Origin: CAZGMJ01 sp964526785
GTDB taxonomy: Bacteria; Planctomycetota; Phycisphaerae; Sedimentisphaerales; Anaerobacaceae
Length of the DNA: 64,000 bases
NCBI GenBank assembly: GCA_964526785.1
Contig: CAZGMJ010000021.1
Coordinates: 12,359 to 76,358 of the forward strand
Direction of reading: 5' to 3'
Made by a program: the position numbers and the translations under genes. Below the pieces are notes generated by a model. The model did not search any database, was not told where the DNA came from, and saw only the letters and a program-made list of their open reading frames with translations. Below, one piece after another: positions 18,001 through 26,116 of this stretch (position 1 is its first letter; every line of letters starts with the position of its first letter).

Positions 18001-18146
18001 CCTTTGAAAGGATGCTAAGGGTCGTGACTGATGAGGAAGCCGTGCTTTGTGCGGCGGTCTTCATTGCATCTGTTGTCATTCTGGCGTGGCCGCCGCGGCG
18101 GGAGAAGCCCAGACTGGAACCTGCGCTTAATCAAGGAGCAGTATGA
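15021..18146 (+). CDS. Ser/Thr protein kinase with polytopic membrane tail containing a TM2 domain
   Basis: The 1,041-residue protein has an N-terminal Hanks-type kinase domain (about 17-262): glycine loop GRGGFG (25-30), catalytic Lys46 in VALKAV, HRDLKPGN with catalytic Asp135, the magnesium motif as DYG (152-154) instead of DFG, a long activation loop with Ser/Thr, and MAPE (177-180). A hydrophilic linker leads to a membrane region of about 8 helices (370-700). A TM2 domain follows (about 735-790, GLFGFNGLHRFYVGKIGTGI), then a second linker and 4 more helices. TM2 is a two-helix module of unknown role often attached to signalling proteins. It is preceded by the TPR/FHA-like gene and overlaps the next gene by ATGA. 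DYG is a tolerated variant, so activity is likely. Confidence 0.92.
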   Translation: MAMQRYQYQHGDRPLEGYTIQRAAGRGGFGEVYYAVSDSGREVALKAVQLYEQIELRGISQCMNLKSPHLVTIFDVKYNDKGAPFVVMEYVSGPSLQDLLAEAPNGLGAQKTAFFLREIAKGLSYLHECGIVHRDLKPGNIFYENGYVKIGDYGLTKAISASRHSGQTITVGTVHYMAPEIGAGRYNRSIDIYALGVLLYEMLTGDVPFAGASPGEILMKHMSVEPELHGIEEPFANVIRKALAKDPADRYQTVQEMVEDLYGSENIRNSVSQFSPEDLSVVAAHVAAKAAIGDTGARDPGGSGQQAGAARQVSDKAQHFAEQADAFGQKIAGRVDAHTDKILGHKNVRIPGVTDPIAPHQRRTLALVTMAFVSLGAGLLQQPIFPTALIVFVMIGVCAKVILIARQRWFVGLEPESRWVGKIVTCCLAAIAAALAGGILGGLVPGASRLHLSGGGVRGTGFPFLPVPFIGGSLWFSLALPMLLADWWRISSPQRPKRLSLGSAVWLGLLGMISAALFHQGAAVLVAAVLAGTSLVVQAASAFGANVDEVRAAQIDREHRRMRRSQHGGMVSPRVRLLWLLGFFISLSVGLSLLIWSGMERMSNDEFAAVVAGGVDSLILSVFCFIGACRQRFNGWYRYIGKPGLLLICVLTVVTAAICSGCMNLRGDEFFVAVLLMVIPSIAFLIIAFLPARIFDGSGRKIESEEQPRPASPSEAIRAGVSPYKRMWALILAAGGLFGFNGLHRFYVGKIGTGIIWFLTGGLLGIGQLIDVILIIVGQFEDHEDRPLVVWQDESEAEGLVEVADGAGGVGAEPSPVRPGTADPAQGKAEAGEAGAQSQEVVERPAAAPMPHAYSSTALFERFHPFAFLLSGVGSLLAVIAVVIGLAMALHIPHFVAAGWPDPHLADEMKELFGFAEWPGLAMRIGLMVAVVLMLLAAVCMILGRRHLGGRHLLRAVAGLGGFVGAIIGLFKSVADYSFNPVAECLAAKEIGPAFERMLRVVTDEEAVLCAAVFIASVVILAWPPRREKPRLEPALNQGAV

Positions 18147-19540
18147 TGTTCGCAATGATGAGATTGAATCTGTTTGTGTTGTTTCCGGTTCTGCTGCTGC
18201 TGATTCTGGGCGTGATCGGTGTGATCATACTGATGGTCAAGGCGTTCAAGAACCAGCGGTGGGTCGGGGCAATCATAGGCGTTGTATTGTTGCTTGGACT
18301 GTCGATCTTCGCTCTGGCGCCCGTTCTGCTCGGCTTTGATGTCGTCAATTTCAATCATCCTGCGCCGCTGCGCGTGGGGATACTGCCGGTGGCGTTTCTG
18401 GGGCTGTTGATTCTGGCGGGGCTGATCGCGCTGTTCGTGAAGCTGTTTCGCAAGAGTCCGGGGGCAGCGATCGTGCTTGGGCTCGTGGTGCTTCTATTGC
18501 CCCTGTTTTTGATGATGTCGGTTCGTTACACGACCGGTCACGAGCGGGTGGAAACGGGCTATACGGATGGTGAGCGTCCGGTCGCCGCAAGGACAGAGAC
18601 GGCGATCTGGGCCCCGGGAATCGAGGACGAGCTTGTTGCGAACGTGTATCCCTCGAGGCAGGGGGCGGTTCGGTCGCTTGGGCTTCGGATTGACAAGCCC
18701 GTACGGCAACTGCTGGGCGACGACGCCTCGGTCGAGAGGATCGTACTTTTTGCCGGCACCAACGAACGTCGCATGATCGAGGAGCTTGGTCGCTCCGCTT
18801 CGGAGACGTTAGGGGACGCGGAATGGGCGATACAGCCGGAGACGGCGGGAATCGACGCCAACGAGATCGCATTGCGTCTGGACTGGCTCGACATGGTGCG
18901 ACAACCTGCTCCGTGGAGCCGGGGAGAAGAGAAGATGGTGGCGCAAGGGACGGCGCTGGCGACTGTCCTGGTCGGCGACAGGCAGGCCGGGATCGAGGCG
19001 CGTTTTGCCGAGAAGCCGTGGATCGAGGACCTGTCCGGCGTGTTGAATGCGGATGCGGACGGCCGCCTGATAATTACCAAGTCGAGCGAGAGCTGTATGA
19101 GCGAGGCTGAGGCGAATCGTCAAGCTATGGCCGGGGCGTGCGCCAGGATCGCGAGCCTGTTGGAAGAGAAGCAGATTGTGAAACGCCCGGCGCGCATGCG
19201 GGCCATCAAGATCAGCCCTGAGGAGATTCTGGAGGCGGACCTGATTGTGGATCGGTTCGTGCAGAGTTTCGAGGGATCGGCCGGCAGAATATGGAGGCAG
19301 GCACTGCTGCTCGATATATCCAGCGACAAACTGCGAGACCTTGCGGTCCACAAGGAGGCGACGATGCACCATGAGAATGTGGCGTGGGCGAAGATGGTCG
19401 GTTCTATTCTCGGCCTGCTTGCTCTTATTGTTGCGGCGTATCTATTTCTCAATGCGGCGACGAAGGGGTACTACGCGTGGTCGCTGCGGATTGCGGGAAT
19501 CGTGCTGGCCGCCATAGTGATCATCATCTTTCTTGCGTAG
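18143..19540 (+). CDS. Membrane protein of the kinase module, function unknown
   Basis: The start ATG overlaps the kinase stop by 4 nt (ATGA), so it is very probably co-translated. The 465-residue protein has three hydrophobic helices at the N-terminus (about 8-32, 40-58, 75-95) plus another near 105-125. A large hydrophilic domain follows (about 130-410) rich in charged residues, then two C-terminal helices (about 415-465). The soluble domain contains LGLRIDKPVRQLLGDD and LIVDRFVQSFEGSAGRIWRQ; I recognise no family. By position it may be a substrate, regulator or output partner of the kinase. Confidence 0.8.
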   Translation: MMFAMMRLNLFVLFPVLLLLILGVIGVIILMVKAFKNQRWVGAIIGVVLLLGLSIFALAPVLLGFDVVNFNHPAPLRVGILPVAFLGLLILAGLIALFVKLFRKSPGAAIVLGLVVLLLPLFLMMSVRYTTGHERVETGYTDGERPVAARTETAIWAPGIEDELVANVYPSRQGAVRSLGLRIDKPVRQLLGDDASVERIVLFAGTNERRMIEELGRSASETLGDAEWAIQPETAGIDANEIALRLDWLDMVRQPAPWSRGEEKMVAQGTALATVLVGDRQAGIEARFAEKPWIEDLSGVLNADADGRLIITKSSESCMSEAEANRQAMAGACARIASLLEEKQIVKRPARMRAIKISPEEILEADLIVDRFVQSFEGSAGRIWRQALLLDISSDKLRDLAVHKEATMHHENVAWAKMVGSILGLLALIVAAYLFLNAATKGYYAWSLRIAGIVLAAIVIIIFLA

Positions 19541-19622
19541 CCATCCCGTCAGCGGTAGCATGCGATTATGGGGTTCGCAGTACCGCGACGATGATTGACA
19601 CGTGCACCGGCAAGACGAATCC

Positions 19623-20237
19623 ATGCAAAGAATACGAAACATAAGAAGACTGTTGACAATATTCGTTGCTGTCGTCGGGGCCGGAGCGCTGTGGTGGCTG
19701 TTCGGGCGGGACACCGAGCCCGAACCGACGGTGATGTCGCCTGCGGAACTTGTGTTGACCAAGCGTTGGAACCGCGATGTGGTGCGCGTGCCCGGGCCGC
19801 TGACGCTGCCTCCCTGGATGCGCGAGATGAAGGCGTATAAGCGGATTATGGAAAGAGGTTTTGCGACCGATCTGGTCACGACGGACCTGGACGGCAACAG
19901 GTACGTCGCGCACGCACTCGGGCGAATGAAGAACCAGGCGGGCCGGCGGTTCGTGTGTTTTTCGAGTATCGACAGGCATCGGCCGGCCGGAACGCTGGAG
20001 AACGTGACGCTGGTTGCGGGGGATGCCGAGCCGTTCGAATGGAAAGTCATGAACGAGCGGGGCGAGCGGGTGATGTTCGGCTCGATAGGCAACAGTGGCA
20101 GCTACACGATCGCGTTCTTCGAGCCGGGCGCGGATAAGTTCGAGAAGGAATGGCAGGTCGATCCGAATCTGACCATCTACAGCGAGCAGGTCAAAGGCGA
20201 GGACGGCCACTACCACTTCACACACGGGGGGCCGTAA
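19623..20237 (+). CDS. Single-pass membrane-anchored protein, function unknown
   Basis: The 204-residue protein has a basic N-terminus and one hydrophobic segment (LLTIFVAVVGAGALWWLFG), followed by an exported-looking domain of about 175 residues. Notable stretches are TDLDGNRYVAHALGRMKNQAG and GERVMFGSIGNSGSYTIAFF. No family is recognised. ATG 19623 was chosen because it gives a normal membrane-anchor start; a GTG at 19602 is in frame. The ribosome site is weak in both cases. It lies 82 nt after the kinase module on the same strand and may be its last gene, or independent. Confidence 0.65.
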   Translation: MQRIRNIRRLLTIFVAVVGAGALWWLFGRDTEPEPTVMSPAELVLTKRWNRDVVRVPGPLTLPPWMREMKAYKRIMERGFATDLVTTDLDGNRYVAHALGRMKNQAGRRFVCFSSIDRHRPAGTLENVTLVAGDAEPFEWKVMNERGERVMFGSIGNSGSYTIAFFEPGADKFEKEWQVDPNLTIYSEQVKGEDGHYHFTHGGP

Positions 20238-20601
20238 GAATACCCCGTTCGCTGTCCATTCATGTTCCCCATGTTCCTTACCTTCGCACTGGCTGCATTG
20301 CCGGCGATAACGTGATTCTCAGTTGTTCACACCAGGGCGACGCCGGTTGACCCGAAGCGGTCAGGAAGCTATAACCGCACGTAAACGCTCAGACTACAAG
20401 GTCGATATCGGGCTCGATGCTCAATGTCCGGCAAATGCAGTTCCTGTCGTATTGAGCGAAGAGCCGCGTCTATTTGCGTTCGCTGATCCCGTCAGGGGCA
20501 TGCATTGTGGTCAGGGCCTCTTTCGGTCATGCAATACGAATGGCGGGCGTGTGACACTGTTCTGCAACCGAGACCAATACCGGCAAACAGGAGGTGCAGC
20601 G
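20238..20601. other. Intergenic region with the leader of the polysaccharide cluster
   Basis: This 364-nt gap holds no credible gene. It contains a promoter at 20347-20375, and the predicted leader carries a 7-bp inverted repeat, GCTCAAT (20419-20425) with ATTGAGC (20451-20457). The leader of about 220 nt is long enough to host regulation, but I cannot match it to a known riboswitch. Confidence 0.5.
20347..20375 (+). promoter_or_regulatory. Sigma-70-type promoter for the heparinase-sulfatase cluster
   Basis: TTGACC (20347-20352) and TATAAC (20370-20375) are separated by exactly 17 nt, five of six matches in each box. It lies about 227 nt before the heparinase-like ATG at 20602, which has GGAGG 7 nt upstream. 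Confidence 0.6.
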
Positions 20602-22680
20602 ATGGACATTATGGCGACCATACAGCGAGTCAGGCCCAGTTACTTCGACAGGGCTTTCGGGGGATTGGTTCTCTGCGGGCTGCTTTTTTGTGCGGTTCGG
20701 GCGCCCGCTGCGCCGCAGGGGAATCCCTTTGAAGCGTCCGTGCTGGACGTTCGGCCGCGGGTCTTCATTCGTCGGGGCGATTTCCAGGGGCTCACGGTGG
20801 ACCAGCTTCGTAAGGCTGCAACAGATCCGCAATACGCTGCAATCCGCTCGAAATGGAGAAGAAAACCGCTCGGCCGGGCGATTGAGTGGATGATCGACGG
20901 CGATCGCGAAGATCTGGAGGCGGCAATCGCCGGGCTCAAGGGCATGCAGACCACGGGCAGTTCCTGGACCTACCGCGGCGTTAAGCTCGTTCGTCTGGCG
21001 ACTCTCTTTGACTGGCTTTACGAAGAACTCGATGAAGCGACGCGAGCGGAGATTGTCGATCGTATCGAGCGAGCGGCCGATGATGCGGTCGAACACATAC
21101 AACGCGGCCGTGCGCCCTTTTTCTATACGCGAACGCCCGGAGCGCTGGTCGGCGCGGCCATCTCCGGCATTGCGCTGCACGGGGAGAGCGAGAAGGCAGA
21201 AGACTATCTTGATGTTTTTCGCAGGTTCGGAGTCAACGAGTATTTCAAGGCGTATGATTGGGTCGATGGGGCGGCTACCGGTGCGACGTATACGCTCGAT
21301 TACACGTACGTTGATCTGGCGCAAATCTGCGCCGCGTGGTGGTCTGCGACCGGCGTGAATCCGACGCGGTGGATTCGCAGCGAGCAGGGCGGCTGGCTGG
21401 ATGGAATTGTGCGGTTCTATCTGTGGTATATGCGGCCGGGCTTTGCATTCACCGACATTAACGATCAATACCGCGGCGTCTGGAGTTCGCACGATCAGTT
21501 CTGCCAGGGACTCGACATTGCGGCGTATGTGACGCGAAGCGGTCATGGCCGCGCCTGGTCGCAGCGATGGATGGGACGATTTGGCCCGCCGTTGTACCAC
21601 ACGGAGTATGCCCACAACTTCATCTTTCGTGACATAACGCTGGAGGCCGAACCGCTTGGCGATCTTCCTCGGGAGGCTCTGTTTGGCCGCGACAGTTGCG
21701 GCTATGGTTTCTTTCGCAGCCACTGGCCTTCCCCCAATGAGCCGGACGATGCCACGCATGTTTTCTTCCGTTGCGGCGATCCGATGGACGTCCACGGGGG
21801 TGTAGCGGCGGGCGAATTCCAGGTATTCAGGCACGCACCGCTGGCCGCGCGCAGCGGTCGATACGGCTCATACGATTCACCGGCAGATCAGTATCATCGC
21901 AACTGCATCTCCACCAACGTCGTGTTGTTTACCAACACCACGAAACCCGACGACCGCGGCGACCAGAATTCGAGACGCGGATTAAAACAGGACCACACAA
22001 CGTGGGATGAATGGCTGGATATTCGCCGGCGCCACGATCTGGACGTCGCCAGTGTACTCGAATGGCGCGTCGCTGACGGAGAAACGCGATGCCGCGCCGA
22101 CCTGACGCGGGCGAATCCGCCGGACAAGTGTCGACAGTGGGTTCGCCAGTTCGTGTGGGTGGCTGATGCACATCTGATCGTGCTCGATGTCGTTGAGACC
22201 GCATCGCCCACGACAGCAGCCCAGTGGCAACTACACTGCCCGACGCTCCCGGAGATCGGCGATCATCAGATCATCGTGCGCAACAGCCCGCCGGAGAAGT
22301 CCTGGGCGAATCCCGCTTTGAAGCCTGATGCCGGCGAAGCGCGTCTGTTCTGTCAGACGCTTGCTCCAGGGGACTACCGGCTGACGCTGCATGCGAATGG
22401 CCGGGCGGCAGCCTTTGATTCCGACGGTCGGTCGCTGGGGACCTGCAGGGGCAACCCGTACCATCTGAAATTCGGTGGTAACGTGGTGCAGGTTGAGGCA
22501 GTGGGCGATGGGCGGCGAACGGTATTCCTGCATGTGTTGACGGCTACGGACGGCGACAGGGCGCGACCGTCGGAGAGTTCCATGCGAATGATTCGCCCCG
22601 GCCGGCTTGAGGTTCGGATTGACGGTAGCAGGACGAGCCTGTCTGTGCCGAAGTGGTTCGAGCCGCCCGGCGTTGATTAG
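20602..22680 (+). CDS. Secreted heparinase II/III-like polysaccharide lyase
   Basis: The 692-residue protein has a signal-peptide-like segment (GGLVLCGLLFCAVRAPAAPQ). An alpha-helical region typical of the alpha/alpha-toroid of heparinase II/III and alginate lyases follows (RVFIRRGDFQGLTVDQLRKA; RLATLFDWLYEELDEATRAE). The C-terminal half is beta-rich. The YDSPADQYHRNCISTNVVLF block resembles the conserved His/Asn turn of heparinase II/III enzymes. These lyases cleave uronate-containing polysaccharides by beta-elimination. The start at 20602 is set by GGAGG; a longer frame reaching back to 20323 has no support. It heads a same-strand cluster with a sulfatase and two DUF4038 proteins, suggesting use of a sulfated acidic glycan. 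The family call is moderate because the sequence is divergent. Confidence 0.72.
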   Translation: MDIMATIQRVRPSYFDRAFGGLVLCGLLFCAVRAPAAPQGNPFEASVLDVRPRVFIRRGDFQGLTVDQLRKAATDPQYAAIRSKWRRKPLGRAIEWMIDGDREDLEAAIAGLKGMQTTGSSWTYRGVKLVRLATLFDWLYEELDEATRAEIVDRIERAADDAVEHIQRGRAPFFYTRTPGALVGAAISGIALHGESEKAEDYLDVFRRFGVNEYFKAYDWVDGAATGATYTLDYTYVDLAQICAAWWSATGVNPTRWIRSEQGGWLDGIVRFYLWYMRPGFAFTDINDQYRGVWSSHDQFCQGLDIAAYVTRSGHGRAWSQRWMGRFGPPLYHTEYAHNFIFRDITLEAEPLGDLPREALFGRDSCGYGFFRSHWPSPNEPDDATHVFFRCGDPMDVHGGVAAGEFQVFRHAPLAARSGRYGSYDSPADQYHRNCISTNVVLFTNTTKPDDRGDQNSRRGLKQDHTTWDEWLDIRRRHDLDVASVLEWRVADGETRCRADLTRANPPDKCRQWVRQFVWVADAHLIVLDVVETASPTTAAQWQLHCPTLPEIGDHQIIVRNSPPEKSWANPALKPDAGEARLFCQTLAPGDYRLTLHANGRAAAFDSDGRSLGTCRGNPYHLKFGGNVVQVEAVGDGRRTVFLHVLTATDGDRARPSESSMRMIRPGRLEVRIDGSRTSLSVPKWFEPPGVD

Positions 22681-22753
22681 CATCTCGGGACGTCTTGCAG
22701 ACTCCCGGGGGAGGGATTATAAAGGGTGTGACGCAAATGCCGGCAATGAGCTT

Positions 22754-22775
22754 ATCAAGCGATAATCCGCTTGAT
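22754..22775. repeat. Perfect 8-bp inverted repeat between the lyase and sulfatase genes
   Basis: ATCAAGCG (22754-22761) and CGCTTGAT (22768-22775) flank a 6-nt AT-rich spacer. It can form a hairpin in RNA or act as an operator. No U-tract follows, so it is not a classical terminator. It lies 72 nt before the sulfatase ATG. Confidence 0.5.
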
Positions 22776-22846
22776 GTGTAGAGTTGTCGCGGCGGATGCA
22801 GGATGCGGACAAACGACCAGGACTTGTTTCACTGAAGGAGAAACAG

Positions 22847-24637
22847 ATGACAAGCAGACGCGATTTTCTAAAGGCCGCTTCGGCAGGACTTCTTTTTTCA
22901 TCGATGCCGTTCGGGACGGCGGTCCGCGCGGGGAATCGAAAACAGCCCAACGTGATTCTGATTATGACCGATGACCAGGGCTACGGCGACTTCGGATTTA
23001 CCGGCAATCCGGTGATCCAAACACCCAATCTCGATCGTCTGGCCACACAGAGCGCGCGGATGACGAATTTCTACGTCAGTCCCGTGTGCGCACCGACCAG
23101 AGCGTCGCTGATGACGGGGCGATATAACTACCGAACGCGGGTCGTCGATACGTACATCGGGCGGGCCATGATGGAGCCGGAAGAAGTTACCATCGCCGAA
23201 CTGCTCAAAGCACGCGGCTATGCGACCGGCATCTTCGGCAAGTGGCACCTCGGGGACAACTATCCGATGCGTCCCCAGGACCAGGGTTTCGAAGAAGTGC
23301 TTGTGCATCGCGGCGGCGGCATCGGCCAGCCTGCGGACCCGGTCGGCGGGGAAGGCAAGTACACCGACCCGATTCTCATTCACAACGGCCGGGCGAAGCA
23401 ACTGAAGGGCTACTGTACCGACGTGTATTTCGATCAGGCTCTGGCGTGGATGCGGGAGGCGCACGAGCAGGGGCGGCCGTTCTTCGCATACGTGTCCACC
23501 AATGCGCCGCACACGCCCCTGCACGATATCCCGGAAGAACTGTACGAGCAGTACAAGCAGATGGATTTGGGCAACGACGAATTTCCGCAGGAAAAGGGCC
23601 ATCCGCTGACGCAGAAGGTCAATGCCGACCGCCTGGCCCGAATCTATGCGATGATCAGCAATATCGATCAGAACGTCGGCAAGCTGATGCGAAAGCTCGA
23701 TGAGATGGAATTGGCCGGCAATACGCTTGTTCTTTTCCTGGTGGACAACGGGCCGCAGGGGAGGCGCTACGTTTCAGGCATGAAGGGCTCGAAAGGGACC
23801 ATTTACGAAGGAGGGATTCACTCGCCCTTGTTCGCCCGCTGGCCCTCGGTGCTCCAGGCGGGGCACACGAGCGACAAGGTCGCCGCGCATATCGACGTCC
23901 TGCCGACGGTGCTGGATGCGTGCAACTTCGAGCCTCCGAAGAGTCTGCGTCTCGACGGCAGGAGCTTCTGGCCTCTGCTTACAGGCAGGTCCGTCGAATG
24001 GCCGGACAGGCATATCGTCATTCAGGCCCATCGGGGCGACGAGCCTGTTCTGTATCACAATTTCGCAATTCGCACGCAGGACTGGAAGCTTTTGCACGCC
24101 AGCGGTTTCGGCTCTGAATCGTTCAAGGGCGAGCCGCGGTTCGAATTGTATGACATGAAGAACGACCCGCTGGAGACGCGGGACGTGTCTAACGAGCACC
24201 CTGAGAAGGTCGCAGAACTCAGGAAAGCCTACGAAGGATGGTTTCGGGATGTCGGTTCGACCCGGCCCGACAACTATGCACCGCCGCGGATTTACATCGG
24301 AACGCCGCACGAAAACCCGGTCACATTGACGCGCCAGGACTGGCGGCACGAAAAGGGCCGGCCCTGGGCGGGCAATTCGAACGGGCACTGGCTGCTCTAT
24401 GTCGCCGAGTCCGGCCGATACGACATCGAACTGCGGTTCCACAGCGAGGATGAGAGCGGCAAGGCCGTATTGACAGTCGGGGACGTGGTGAAGGAGAAGA
24501 GCTACTCGCAGGACCAGACATCGCTGCTTTTCGAGAATATCTCTCTTAACAAAGGCAACGCCGGCCTGAAGGCCACGCTCACGACGAACAAGGCGCAGAA
24601 AGGCCCCTGGCAGGTGGACGTGACAAGGATAGGCTGA
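22847..24637 (+). CDS. Twin-arginine-exported sulfatase
   Basis: The 596-residue protein begins MTSRRDFLKAASAG, a twin-arginine signal, and AAGGAG lies 6 nt upstream. The sulfatase core is complete: metal-binding NVILIMTDDQGYGDFG (Asp42, Asp43), the formylglycine motif CAPTRASLMTGR with Cys81, GIFGKWHLGD and a C-terminal IRTQDWKLL strand. The Cys-type site needs activation by formylglycine-generating enzyme, not encoded here. About 100 extra C-terminal residues (NGHWLLYVAESGRYDIELRF) look like a small beta domain often appended to planctomycete sulfatases. It removes sulfate esters from a carbohydrate; the substrate is unknown. Neighbouring lyase and glycosidase-like genes suggest a sulfated polysaccharide. 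Confidence 0.94.
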   Translation: MTSRRDFLKAASAGLLFSSMPFGTAVRAGNRKQPNVILIMTDDQGYGDFGFTGNPVIQTPNLDRLATQSARMTNFYVSPVCAPTRASLMTGRYNYRTRVVDTYIGRAMMEPEEVTIAELLKARGYATGIFGKWHLGDNYPMRPQDQGFEEVLVHRGGGIGQPADPVGGEGKYTDPILIHNGRAKQLKGYCTDVYFDQALAWMREAHEQGRPFFAYVSTNAPHTPLHDIPEELYEQYKQMDLGNDEFPQEKGHPLTQKVNADRLARIYAMISNIDQNVGKLMRKLDEMELAGNTLVLFLVDNGPQGRRYVSGMKGSKGTIYEGGIHSPLFARWPSVLQAGHTSDKVAAHIDVLPTVLDACNFEPPKSLRLDGRSFWPLLTGRSVEWPDRHIVIQAHRGDEPVLYHNFAIRTQDWKLLHASGFGSESFKGEPRFELYDMKNDPLETRDVSNEHPEKVAELRKAYEGWFRDVGSTRPDNYAPPRIYIGTPHENPVTLTRQDWRHEKGRPWAGNSNGHWLLYVAESGRYDIELRFHSEDESGKAVLTVGDVVKEKSYSQDQTSLLFENISLNKGNAGLKATLTTNKAQKGPWQVDVTRIG

Positions 24638-24686
24638 AGCCGGCGGACAACAGAAATCTGAACACAGTGAAGAGAGGTTGCTACTT

Positions 24687-26030
24687 ATGCGCAAGTCGTT
24701 GTTTCTTGCAACGCTATGGTTCGCACTTGTACTTAGCGCGGCGTCGGTACGCTCACAGACTTACCCAAGCTGGCCCGTCAAGCAGTCGTCAAATAGCAGA
24801 TATCTGGTGGATGAGAAGGGCCGGCCGTTCTTTGCTCTGGGGGATTGCCTGTGGAAGATGCATCTGTATAAGCCTGAAGAAGTCGATTTGATTTTCGATG
24901 ATCGAGCCGAAAAGGGCTTCACGGTGATGTGCGTAGCCACGGGTTGTGAAGGGGCTCTGACCAACTACGCCGGCGAGCATGCCTTTGGCAGCGACGATCT
25001 GGCACGGCCGAATGAGGGCTATTGGTCCCATATCGACTACGTCGTTCAGGCGGCAAAAGACCGCGGCATGGCCGTGATGCTGAATCCCATCTGGATTCGG
25101 CATCATCGAGAACGAATCCGCAAGGCGGGACCGCAGGGCTGCTACGACTACGGAAAGTGGATCTCCCGTCGTTACGGACCCTATCGGAACGTGATGTTCT
25201 TCGTCGGCGGCGATCATCCGCCGCGCGAGGAGCGGGACGAAATGAATCGAATGGCCCAGGGGGTCAAGGATGTCTGGCCGGAAGCGCTGATTACCTACCA
25301 TGCGGAACACCAGCATCCCAGCCGGGACTTCTTTCCCGACGCCGAATGGCTGGACATTAACTGGACGTATGCCTACACCCCCGAGCACAGAAAGCCGGAC
25401 TATCCCTACAGCCAGGGATTCGAAGAATGGCGGGACCATCCCGATACGCCGGTCTGGTTTAGCGAAGGCTATTATGACTGGGGCGGGAAGGGCCTGTCGG
25501 GCAACGATGGCGGACGCTATATGATGCGCCGCCAGATGTACTGGGTGCTGCTGTCCAGCATCGCCGGGTACAACTACGGTGCAGAAGGAGTGCAGGACAG
25601 GCAGAACAACTACAGCGGCAACGGCATGACCTGGCAGGAGACGCTGGATTATCCGAGTTCCTACGACTGCAAGCGGATGGTGGAACTGCTGGCGGAACTG
25701 AAATGGTGGAAGCTTGTGCCCGATTACGACAACAAGACTTTGACCGGCGGCTACGGGCACTTCATGGGCGATAGGGGCGATGATTATGCCCCGGCCGCCC
25801 GGGCGCACGATGGGAGTTTTGCGCTTGTCTATACCCCTGTCGCGCGAAAGCTGCAGATCGACATGAGCCGGTTCAAAGGAACAGTTAAAGCGAAATGGTT
25901 TGATCCGACCAATGGCGAGCACAAAAGAGCAGGCTCCTATGAGAATTCGGGCTCGCGCGTTTTTACCTCTCCCGGCGATAACGGAACGGGCGAAGAAGAC
26001 TGGCTGTTGGTGCTGCAAGCGGATAAGTGA
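24687..26030 (+). CDS. Secreted DUF4038 (apiosidase/GH140-like) protein, copy 1
   Basis: The 447-residue protein has a signal peptide (SLFLATLWFALVLSAASVRS). The DUF4038 TIM-barrel pattern starts at RYLVDEKGRPFFALGDCLWK and continues with VMFFVGGDHPPREER, YHAEHQHPSRDFF, WLDINWTYAY and VWFSEGYYDW, where the Glu is a likely catalytic residue. A C-terminal beta domain with DGSFALVYTP and a final DWLLVLQ matches the putative collagen-binding domain that usually follows DUF4038. Characterised members (GH140) cleave apiose-containing pectin side chains; the substrate here may differ. The start ATG 24687 has AGAGG about 10 nt upstream. It is followed 86 nt later by a paralogue. Confidence 0.87.
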   Translation: MRKSLFLATLWFALVLSAASVRSQTYPSWPVKQSSNSRYLVDEKGRPFFALGDCLWKMHLYKPEEVDLIFDDRAEKGFTVMCVATGCEGALTNYAGEHAFGSDDLARPNEGYWSHIDYVVQAAKDRGMAVMLNPIWIRHHRERIRKAGPQGCYDYGKWISRRYGPYRNVMFFVGGDHPPREERDEMNRMAQGVKDVWPEALITYHAEHQHPSRDFFPDAEWLDINWTYAYTPEHRKPDYPYSQGFEEWRDHPDTPVWFSEGYYDWGGKGLSGNDGGRYMMRRQMYWVLLSSIAGYNYGAEGVQDRQNNYSGNGMTWQETLDYPSSYDCKRMVELLAELKWWKLVPDYDNKTLTGGYGHFMGDRGDDYAPAARAHDGSFALVYTPVARKLQIDMSRFKGTVKAKWFDPTNGEHKRAGSYENSGSRVFTSPGDNGTGEEDWLLVLQADK

Positions 26031-26116
26031 TCGGCGCTGTAGCATGGATGGTCTTTAATACCCAGACATGTATGACTGATTCAGCAGAAGAAATGATGAA
26101 CGGAGGATTCGAAATC

